From assembly GCA_964397565.1 (NCBI GenBank), contig CAYNJC010000063.1, positions 1 to 13,753 on the forward strand: a stretch of 13,753 nt of DNA, given 5' to 3'. A program made the translations under genes and the position numbers. Every line of letters starts with the position of its first letter. Within the stretch, counting starts at the first letter, position 1. Below are positions 7,187 through 12,098 of the stretch, piece by piece. The notes beneath the pieces were generated by a model. That model was not told the origin of the DNA. It saw nothing but the letters and a program-made list of their open reading frames with translations, and ran no database searches. Origin of the DNA: JAPLST01 sp964397565 (GTDB lineage Bacteria > Auribacterota > UBA3054 > JAPLST01).

Positions 7187-7573
7187 CTACTCGGACACGA
7201 CACCGACAATTATATTGCTTTGACCCAGAAGCGGTTCGTTAGTAGATCCTGGCGTGATCTCGATGCATACACCGCCAATGCTGGTCCGATCTGGTGCAAG
7301 CTTAGTTCTACTCCCTGATCGGATGCGTGTGCCATGGGCAACCTCAATCTTCAAGCGTAAGCTGGTCTCAATCAGTTTTGCCTGTCGAACCGCTCCGACA
7401 ATCTTACCGTTCATGCGCACATGCGAGCCTATGTTGAGCGCCCTCATGTTATCAGTAAACATCACATAGTAGACATCCCTGGTCCTCAACCAATGATCGT
7501 TAACCAGCTTCAAGCCAAATAAAACCAACATCAGAAGAATGAGGCCAATTAACATTTTTGAGAAACGTTTCAT
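7187..7573 (-). CDS. Small solo MCE/MlaD-domain protein
   Basis: A 128-residue protein with one N-terminal membrane helix (~7-24, hydrophobic LIGLILLMLVLFGL) followed by a single MCE domain (~35-112): YYVMFTDNMRALNIGSHV, then G-x-x-VG-x-V, and a closing GGVCIEITPGS. MCE proteins such as MlaD form periplasmic hexamers anchored in the inner membrane that carry lipids to or from an ABC transporter. GAGG lies 8-9 nt upstream of the ATG at 7573. It is shorter than MlaD (about 180 residues), lacking most of the region beyond the MCE fold, and no MlaE permease or MlaF ATPase gene is nearby. The domain assignment is good, but a lipid-transport role is inferred from the family. Confidence 0.78.
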   Translation of the reverse strand: MKRFSKMLIGLILLMLVLFGLKLVNDHWLRTRDVYYVMFTDNMRALNIGSHVRMNGKIVGAVRQAKLIETSLRLKIEVAHGTRIRSGSRTKLAPDRTSIGGVCIEITPGSTNEPLLGQSNIIVGVVSE

Positions 7574-7606
7574 TAGAGTACCTCGTGCAACGAATGAGTT
7601 TACTTA

Positions 7607-7635
7607 AATATAGCCAACGTTCGATAATGCCCCAA
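7607..7635 (-). promoter_or_regulatory. Candidate promoter of the MCE-domain gene
   Basis: On the minus strand, TTGGGG (7635-7630) lies 17 bp from TATATT (7612-7607). The -10 matches five of six consensus positions and the -35 three of six. It lies about 35 nt upstream of the start codon at 7573. Confidence 0.35.
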
Positions 7636-7748
7636 TGATCGTCATTGAATCAGGACACTTGCATCATGGTTGACAATACTCCCCATAGCCCTCTACATAT
7701 CCCTGTCTTATAGATTATTGCGCTATGCAAGCTTTTGCTGGAACGCGT

Positions 7749-8615
7749 TCATTGGTAATTGGTTGCCGATGACTGCCGCAGATTACTTAGCGCCGTGTCA
7801 AGCACTTCGTGCGCAGATTCAATCGCATCGCCGGCCAGATTCTTCAGTTCAGCCGTCTGCTGCTGGAGCAGGCGCTCGTCACGAAGGCGCTGGGCAACCT
7901 TCTGCGCCATGTCCGCCTGCGGCGTGGTGGCCCAGCGCGCGGCAAAGGTGTCTAAAGCGACAGGATCGTTGGTGCGCAGTACGCGCTCATACTCGGCGAC
8001 GCGCCGTTCCTTTGCGAGTTCCGCCTTGCGGTCAAGTGCCAGTACTGCCAACGGACTGGTGCGATACGTTTCGGCAAACACCGACAGCGCGGCCTCATTG
8101 GACTGTGCCACAGCCGTTTGATATGCCTGCTGGATCTGATTGGCGCGCAGGGTCTCGATGGCCTCTTCTGCGGCCAACGCCTCGGAGGACGACGGCCAGC
8201 GGGTGATAAAGGACGCAAGTTCAGATTCATCCTTTGTCGCGAGCGCCTGGGCGTATTCAGTCATGCGCCGCCGGTCGCGTAGCATCGTCGCGCGCACAGC
8301 CGCCTCGGTGGCTTTCACATGCTCCGGATATGCCCGCGCAAACATGGTCAGCGCTTCTTCTGTGTCTGCCGCCGCAGCCTTCTGGTAGGCTTCTTCGCGG
8401 CGTCGCTCCGCCAGCGCGTCTTTGCGCGCCAGCGCTTCATACTGGTACCATGAGCGTGGATATGCCCGCATAAAGCTGGCGTAGGCCAACTCCGAATTGC
8501 GCCGCGCCGCGGTCTGAAACGCTTGATACTGCTGGTACCAGCCAACGCTAAACACCCCGGCGGTGACGAGTGCGGCAGTGGCGGCAACCCCGAGTATCGC
8601 GTGCTTGATCTTCAT
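7749..8615 (-). CDS. Membrane-anchored protein of five helical (TPR-like) repeats
   Basis: A 288-residue protein that I cannot assign to a named family. One N-terminal membrane helix (~6-26) is followed by five consecutive repeats of about 43 residues. Their shared pattern is EAYQxAxxxNxExALxxFxxxYPxSxxAxxAxxxxxLxxxRR, spanning roughly residues 28-74, 75-118, 119-161, 162-206 and 207-249; a short helical tail follows. The pattern resembles tetratricopeptide-like alpha-solenoid repeats and suggests a periplasmic or extracytoplasmic protein-interaction scaffold. AAAGGAG sits 7 nt upstream of the ATG at 8615. It is co-oriented with the PD40 protein gene upstream and the MCE gene downstream, at spacings of about 140-175 nt. 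Confidence 0.75.
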   Translation of the reverse strand: MKIKHAILGVAATAALVTAGVFSVGWYQQYQAFQTAARRNSELAYASFMRAYPRSWYQYEALARKDALAERRREEAYQKAAAADTEEALTMFARAYPEHVKATEAAVRATMLRDRRRMTEYAQALATKDESELASFITRWPSSSEALAAEEAIETLRANQIQQAYQTAVAQSNEAALSVFAETYRTSPLAVLALDRKAELAKERRVAEYERVLRTNDPVALDTFAARWATTPQADMAQKVAQRLRDERLLQQQTAELKNLAGDAIESAHEVLDTALSNLRQSSATNYQ

Positions 8616-8645
8616 TGCTGTGCTCCTTTCGCCTCAGTTCACAAA

Positions 8646-8674
8646 TATATACGCAGCAGCCGTAGCGTTGTCCC
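8646..8674 (-). promoter_or_regulatory. Candidate promoter of the helical-repeat gene
   Basis: On the minus strand, GGGACA (8674-8669) and TATATA (8651-8646) are each four of six consensus matches, with a 17-bp spacer. The site is about 30 nt upstream of the start at 8615. The 143-nt gap to the gene above supports separate transcription. Confidence 0.3.
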
Positions 8675-8758
8675 AAGCATTATTGCAGAGTGGCAGGTTG
8701 CAGGTGCGAAAGTGCCAAAAGATAAATATGTTCGTCGCGAACAAATCTCTTTAGCAGG

Positions 8759-9568
8759 TCACTCGATTTTATAATTCTTGCTGAAAGACTCGATCGACTC
8801 TCCCACCGGATCAACTTCAGTCCCGTCTGGCTTGACCAGCCAATACCAATCATACGATCCGCCGCCGGCAAAGTACTTATGTCGTAGCACCACCAGATAG
8901 TCTTTCCAGTCAGGATCTTTGCGTACAATATAAAATGCATTTCCAGACGTGATGTATCTGACTGTGCCATCAACCGTATCGACCGCCGCGACTGCTTCAG
9001 TTACGGGCGAGTAATTATCTGCCATGAAGTACACAATTCTTCCGTCCGAAGAAAAGCGTGGCTCATGAAACCAACGCAGTTTCATGTCGCCCGGGTTCTC
9101 GGTCAAGAGCAAACGCGGTTGTCGCTTGACCGTGTCGTAAAGCCACAACTCATTCTTGAATGTATCATCTTCATCGTTGCTTTCTGCTGCGGGTATTTCA
9201 ATGCTCTTTATGCAGACGATCAGGCGGCCATCGGGCGAAAGTACGCTATCTGTACCCGGTAGAGCAATCTCGTTGGTCTCGTTCGTAAAGATCACCTGTT
9301 CAGGCAAGAGCTTTTTGTTTGGTTCGCCCGCGGGTTGCTGCTCGATCTTGGGCAGGGCCGGTCGAACGTCAGACAAAGCGGGCAATTGTTCCGCCAACGT
9401 CGTCTGCGACGTGCCGCCAGTGGCGGTAGAGCTGTCCGCGCTGCGCGGCTGGGAGATTTGTTGCGCGCTACCGCTTGCCGCTGCGATCCACCACACCAGC
9501 AAAATAATCAGCACATCCGCGCCCACCCGCAGAAAAAACCAGCCGACCGGCTTGGTGATCAGCGTCAT
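8759..9568 (-). CDS. Membrane-anchored PD40 beta-propeller-like protein
   Basis: A 269-residue protein starting at the ATG at 9568; a TTG one codon earlier is an alternative. A hydrophobic segment (~16-35, GADVLIILLVWWIAAASGSA) acts as membrane anchor or signal peptide. A Ser/Thr/Pro-rich linker (~36-85) follows, then a partial propeller with TolB-like PD40 strands: DSVLSPDGRLIVCI and EPRFSSDGRIVYFM. The C-terminal block contains a conspicuous YFAGGGSYDWYWLVKPDGTEVDPVGES stretch that looks like a conserved family motif; the family has no function I can name. No good ribosome site is visible. The gene begins 12 nt after the toxin stop codon and may be read from the toxin-antitoxin promoter. 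A periplasmic sensing or scaffold role is conjecture. Confidence 0.72.
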   Translation of the reverse strand: MTLITKPVGWFFLRVGADVLIILLVWWIAAASGSAQQISQPRSADSSTATGGTSQTTLAEQLPALSDVRPALPKIEQQPAGEPNKKLLPEQVIFTNETNEIALPGTDSVLSPDGRLIVCIKSIEIPAAESNDEDDTFKNELWLYDTVKRQPRLLLTENPGDMKLRWFHEPRFSSDGRIVYFMADNYSPVTEAVAAVDTVDGTVRYITSGNAFYIVRKDPDWKDYLVVLRHKYFAGGGSYDWYWLVKPDGTEVDPVGESIESFSKNYKIE

Positions 9569-9580
9569 CAAACCCAGGTT

Positions 9581-9832
9581 TTAATTATACACTTCTCTTC
9601 GATGCGCGATAACATACACTTTGATTGTTTTATCGCCGAAATCCACGTCGCATAAAGCACGGTAGTCTCCAATGCGGATTTTCCAGCCAAACTCAAGGTT
9701 GGTTAATGGCTCAAACCCATAACCACGTTCAGCCACATCTTGAATTTTTTTCAATATTCTCTCCGCCACTGCGCGCTCGAGTTTTTTTGCATCGCGCATC
9801 GCGCCTTTTTCAATGAAAAGACGAAACGTCAT
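9581..9832 (-). CDS. RelE/ParE-family toxin of a type II toxin-antitoxin pair
   Basis: An 83-residue protein with the compact RelE/ParE fold pattern: an N-terminal strand, a lysine-rich helical pair (AKKLERAVAERILKKI), then LEFGWKIRIGDYRALCDVD and the terminal KVYVIAHRREVY. In RelE-type mRNA interferases the arginine of the GDYR strand and the C-terminal Arg/Tyr pair act in ribosome-dependent mRNA cleavage. Those residues are present here (Arg58, Arg78/Arg79, Tyr82), suggesting an active RNase; ParE-like gyrase poisoning cannot be excluded. The ATG overlaps the antitoxin stop in an ATGA arrangement (9832-9829), typical of translational coupling with the antitoxin made first. Base composition is visibly more AT-rich than in the flanking + strand genes. 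Confidence 0.87.
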   Translation of the reverse strand: MTFRLFIEKGAMRDAKKLERAVAERILKKIQDVAERGYGFEPLTNLEFGWKIRIGDYRALCDVDFGDKTIKVYVIAHRREVYN

Positions 9833-10023
9833 TGTTGCAACTCATGTACCGCTTCTTGTAAGCTTAAAAATTGCCCGGATTTTCGAGCGCGCCTAATGCG
9901 TTCTTTAATCGTGTCGGCGAGTTCCAAGCCAAAATCAGGATCAACCAATTCCATGAGCAAAGAACGGATTCCGTGCATTTCTTGGCGCAGATTTTTCATT
10001 TCTTTTTGCATAGTTAAAGTCAT
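9829..10023 (-). CDS. Antitoxin partner of the RelE/ParE-type toxin
   Basis: A 64-residue small protein encoded immediately before the toxin with a 4-nt overlap. It is helical and charged (MQKEMKNLRQEMHGIRSLLMEL), and its C-terminal half (DPDFGLELADTIKERIRRARKS, then LSLQEAVHEL) has the look of the short toxin-wrapping antitoxins found with RelE toxins. By context it neutralises the toxin and probably represses the operon. The ATG at 10023 is chosen because GGGAG lies about 10 nt upstream. An in-frame ATG at 10101, which coincides with the predicted transcription start, would give a leaderless 90-residue form; in-frame ATGs further downstream also exist. The antitoxin family is not certain. 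Confidence 0.75.
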   Translation of the reverse strand: MTLTMQKEMKNLRQEMHGIRSLLMELVDPDFGLELADTIKERIRRARKSGQFLSLQEAVHELQQ

Positions 10024-10105
10024 AATCGCATTTCTCCCGTGGATTGCGCAAACGTTATTTATGATGGCGCCGCGTCGCAAAAAACACAATTCCATGTCCA
10101 TTGCT

Positions 10106-10134
10106 ACTATATCAAAAGGATACCGCGAAGTCAA
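10106..10134 (-). promoter_or_regulatory. Strong sigma70 promoter of the toxin-antitoxin operon
   Basis: On the minus strand, TTGACT (10134-10129) and TATAGT (10111-10106) are each five of six consensus matches with a 17-bp spacer. Transcription would start near 10101-10099, about 76 nt before the antitoxin ATG at 10023. The IS target duplication (10142-10149) begins only 8 bases beyond the -35 box. Confidence 0.75.
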
Positions 10135-10141
10135 GCGGCGG

Positions 10142-10149
10142 CCTGGCGT
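10142..10149. repeat. Target-site duplication, left copy
   Basis: CCTGGCGT directly abuts the left terminal inverted repeat of the IS and is identical to 11836-11843 at the other end. This is the signature of a single transposition event. Confidence 0.9.
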
Positions 10150-10172
10150 GGGTGCACGGCGTAAAAGTTGCA
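10150..10172 (+). repeat. IS terminal inverted repeat, left end
   Basis: This end begins GGGTGCACGG and ends AAGTTGCA. It matches the reverse complement of 11813-11835 at 20 of 23 positions, with all three differences in the central five bases. Confidence 0.88.
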
Positions 10173-10180
10173 AGGACTAG

Positions 10181-11706
10181 TCAGGCGACTTGGTCGAGCA
10201 AGTCGATGCGCGTGAGATAGGCGCAGCGCAGACAGAGAATTGCCTGTGCGCGTTCGGGATTCCAGCTTGCACCGCTGACCTTCATGCGGCGTGTCACCAG
10301 TTGCTTGCAGCCGCTTTCGACCACGCCACTGCCAATATAGAGTGCCGGGCGGCGGAAGTAGCTGTAGCGCATCCGCTGCTGATTGGTGCGGAAATAGGCG
10401 ATTTCGCGCACGCGGGTCTTGCGGTGTTCTGAACCGCGGGCCGCGAGCGCTTCCATGGCCGAGATTACTTGGCGCCACCAGCCGCGCTTGAGCGCGCTGC
10501 ACTGCGTGTCAAGCCATGCAGCGCCATCGTCGCTTTCGGTGGGGAAGCATGCGTCGCGCACGGTCTTCAAATGCTGGCAGGCGTGGTAGAAGTCGAGGAT
10601 CTCGATGGCGCCGGGGAAGTGCATGGCCGCCAGCCCCCAGTTCTCCTTGGCGCCGTCGCCGAGCACCACCACCAGCGTGGCGGTCATCACACCCCAGCGC
10701 TCCGCGCAGGCCCACACCACATTGCCGAACTCCTCCAAGGAGCCCAGCACGGCGACGTGTTCTTTTTTTGCGAGTTTTGGTCCGTGCAGGCCCGGCCGGG
10801 TGGTGAAGATCGTGCCCACGCGCACTTCCTGCCGTGGCCTTTTGGGATCGCGCACGCGCATGTTGGCTCCATCAATTCCCACGTACAGCGGACCGTCTGG
10901 CGGCGGGCCGGCCTTGCTGCGCATCCGTTGGATTGCGACCAGCTTCCTGCCGGCGGCCACACACAGTTCCTCGATCGTCGACGCGTCCAGCGCCACGCCG
11001 GTCAAGCGGTCAAGCAATGCCGCGCCTTCGGCATACGGCAGAGCCGCTCCCAGACGCGTGCACCATTGCCGCACCGGCTTGCTCTCCTGGCGGTGTTCCA
11101 TGTCCAAGGCCGCGTCCAGCGGGGCGAAGGTGCGCTGGCAGACGCGGCAGTAGTAGACGTGCCGGGGCACGCGCAGCGTCATGACACTGGCAACCACATA
11201 CCGCTTCCGCACACCCAGCAGGCTCATCCGCCGCCCACACTGCGAACACGTGTGCGCGCCGGCTGCATCGTGCTGGTCAAATGCCACGTACTGCCGGATC
11301 AGTTCCGCCGCCGCGGCCTCCTGGCCGGCGCGTCTGCTCTGGTCCTCCCAGGTCGTGAGGCTGCCGTTTTTTTTCCGTCCTCGGCGGGCGTGCCCGTGAC
11401 CTCGACCAGCGCCAGCGTGTCGCACGCTGCGCAGTAGCTGTCCAACCGCGCCTGCAGGCCGGCCATGGCCCGGATACCTGCCGCAATGCGCTCCACTTGG
11501 TTCAGCCGCACCGTACGCTGGATGCGCCGGCCGCCAACGCAGCGTTCCCAAGCATAGTAAAGGTAACGCTTGCCGCCCCGACGGATGCGCAGCGGATAGA
11601 GATGGCCGCGGCATACGGGCGCACGCCATTCTGCCAACATGGCGCGCGCAACCGCGACGGCGCGCAGCGCGCGTGTGACGGTGGGGAGTTGGGCGGGTGG
11701 CTTCAT
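10181..11706 (-). CDS. ISKra4-family DDE transposase, OrfAB frameshift product
   Basis: A 508-residue transposase predicted from a -1 frameshift joining 11706-11368 to 11368-10181 at an A8 run (11374-11367). The upstream frame supplies residues 1-113. After the shift, a zinc-ribbon-like CxxC...CxxC follows (fusion residues ~154/157 and ~187/190, in HTCSQC and YYCRVC). The DDE catalytic domain then shows Asp279 (YVGIDGANMRV), Asp351 (VVLGDGAKENW) and Glu465 (GVVESGCKQL), ending in RRMKVSGASWNPERAQAIL, typical of ISKra4 enzymes. It would cut and rejoin the ends of its own element. AGGAGG lies 5 nt before the ATG at 11706. If the frameshift is not programmed, the element is inactivated by a single-base indel; the catalytic frame is otherwise intact. 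Confidence 0.82.
11299..11706 (-). CDS. IS OrfA: unshifted N-terminal product of the transposase gene
   Basis: Without the frameshift, translation from the ATG at 11706 yields 135 residues. The core (LRAVAVARAMLAEWRAPVCRGHLYPLRI, then a basic GGKRYLYYAWERC segment and a helical VERIAAGIRAMAGLQARLDSYC stretch) recalls the small N-terminal proteins that accompany such transposases. After the slip site the frame continues into a very Arg-rich, probably meaningless tail before its stop at 11299. By analogy with IS elements that use frameshifting it could bind the terminal repeats or repress the element; this is inference. The start is fixed by AGGAGG at 11712-11717; the ATG at 11709 would leave only 2 nt of spacing. 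Confidence 0.65.
   Translation of the reverse strand: MKPPAQLPTVTRALRAVAVARAMLAEWRAPVCRGHLYPLRIRRGGKRYLYYAWERCVGGRRIQRTVRLNQVERIAAGIRAMAGLQARLDSYCAACDTLALVEVTGTPAEDGKKTAASRPGRTRADAPARRPRRRN
11367..11374 (-). other. Candidate -1 programmed frameshift site (A8 slippery run)
   Basis: In the upstream frame the minus strand reads GGA AAA AAA ACG, which contains the heptamer A AAA AAA, a classical -1 slippery sequence. A slip of one base continues as AAC GGC AGC in the transposase frame. The run joins the two frames exactly where needed, with no stop in either frame nearby. Confidence 0.65.
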
Positions 11707-11711
11707 CATGT

Positions 11712-11717
11712 CCTCCT
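11712..11717 (-). promoter_or_regulatory. Ribosome binding site of the transposase gene
   Basis: A perfect AGGAGG on the minus strand, 5 nt before the ATG at 11706. Confidence 0.8.
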
Positions 11718-11730
11718 GGGCTTGGTTAGT

Positions 11731-11754
11731 TGTCAAAGTAATATTACTTTGACA
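11731..11754. promoter_or_regulatory. 24-bp perfect palindrome, probable operator
   Basis: The half-site TGTCAAAGTAAT is followed by its exact inverted complement, giving a 24-bp palindrome with no spacer. It starts at the last base of the -10 box and covers the predicted transcription start near 11747. Because transcription starts inside it, the mRNA would not carry the whole palindrome, which favours a DNA operator for a dimeric repressor over an RNA hairpin. Confidence 0.6.
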
Positions 11755-11782
11755 TTATACCACAACAAAAACCAATTGTCAA
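11754..11782 (-). promoter_or_regulatory. Exact-consensus sigma70 promoter inside the IS
   Basis: On the minus strand, TTGACA (11782-11777), a 17-bp spacer and TATAAT (11759-11754) match the sigma70 consensus at all twelve positions. It lies inside the IS, about 30 bp from its right end, and reads into the transposase gene, leaving a short leader before AGGAGG and the ATG at 11706. Confidence 0.88.
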
Positions 11783-11812
11783 GCCCCTTTCGTGCCGAAA
11801 TGCTCTTATTTC

Positions 11813-11835
11813 TGCAACTTATTCACCGTGCACCC
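11813..11835 (-). repeat. IS terminal inverted repeat, right end
   Basis: Read on the minus strand it begins GGGTGCACGG and ends AAGTTGCA, pairing with 10150-10172 at 20 of 23 positions. It is followed immediately by the right copy of the target duplication. Confidence 0.88.
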
Positions 11836-11843
11836 CCTGGCGT
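11836..11843. repeat. Target-site duplication, right copy
   Basis: CCTGGCGT, identical to 10142-10149, starts at the base after the right terminal inverted repeat. Confidence 0.9.
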
Positions 11844-11882
11844 TGTTTCGCGCGGATCGTTCAACTCCTCGCCAGGCACCGA

Positions 11883-11905
11883 TTTATAAATTCTCGCGCC
11901 GCGCG
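11883..11905 (+). repeat. 23-bp direct repeat, copy 1
   Basis: The segment runs from TTTATA through AATTCTCGCGCCGCGCG and matches 11941-11963 at 22 of 23 positions; the copies are spaced 58 bp apart. Both lie in the spacer between the IS and the FGE-like gene. Confidence 0.6.
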
Positions 11906-11940
11906 CTGTCTGCCAACCACCCAGTGCGGCCCTTGGCCGC

Positions 11941-11963
11941 TTTATTAATTCTCGCGCCGCGCG
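11941..11963 (+). repeat. 23-bp direct repeat, copy 2
   Basis: The second copy of the 11883-11905 repeat. Here its GC-rich end extends into a hairpin followed by a T run (11950-11973); copy 1 has no such T run. Confidence 0.6.
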
Positions 11964-11973
11964 AGAGTTTTTT
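11950..11973 (+). terminator. Candidate intrinsic terminator
   Basis: TCTCGCG (11950-11956), a 3-nt loop and CGCGAGA (11960-11966) form a 7-bp perfect stem followed by GTTTTTT. The form is that of a rho-independent terminator reading on the + strand. No + strand gene is seen close upstream, so its client is unclear. On the minus strand, 125 nt after the FGE-like gene, the hairpin is followed only by AATTAAT, a poor U tract. Confidence 0.45.
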
Positions 11974-12098
11974 GTCACATCATGATGATCCTGTCAACCG
12001 CCCGCTTTGCAGTCCTGCAAAGTATCAATTCCTGGCCTGACACCAAGCATGAACTGGTGACCATTACCCTAACTGCAACCCGCGGCGCTGCGCTTTTT

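Larger units (their letters stand above)
10150..11835 (-). mobile_element. Complete ISKra4-type insertion sequence (1686 bp)
   Basis: The element is bounded by 23-bp imperfect terminal inverted repeats (20 of 23 identical) and flanked by a perfect 8-bp target duplication, CCTGGCGT. It encodes a two-frame transposase on the minus strand whose catalytic region carries ISKra4-like DDE blocks and the terminal KVSGASWNPERAQAIL motif. It contains its own promoter, palindrome and ribosome site. The transposase stop lies 9 bp from the left terminal repeat, so there is no passenger gene. Intact repeats and an undecayed duplication point to a recent insertion. Assignment to ISKra4 rests on recognised protein motifs; the subgroup is not determined. 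Confidence 0.9.

Noticed and set aside
7670..7698. TTGACA on the + strand at 7670 as a promoter
   Set aside because: No acceptable -10 box lies at 16-18 bp, and the genes downstream are on the other strand.
7741..7750. The palindrome GAACGCGTTC at the end of the helical-repeat gene as a terminator
   Set aside because: It is only a 10-bp palindrome without a loop and has no U tract after it.
10469..11437. A 322-codon + strand frame inside the IS, considered as a passenger gene
   Set aside because: It is antisense to the conserved DDE catalytic region and rich in Arg, His and Ala; its length is explained by codon bias of the transposase.
11375..11629. The first 85 codons of the transposase frame upstream of the A8 run as a separate start
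   Set aside because: This segment has no ribosome site and no recognisable content. The other frame across the same bases encodes the plausible N-terminal domain with a perfect AGGAGG.
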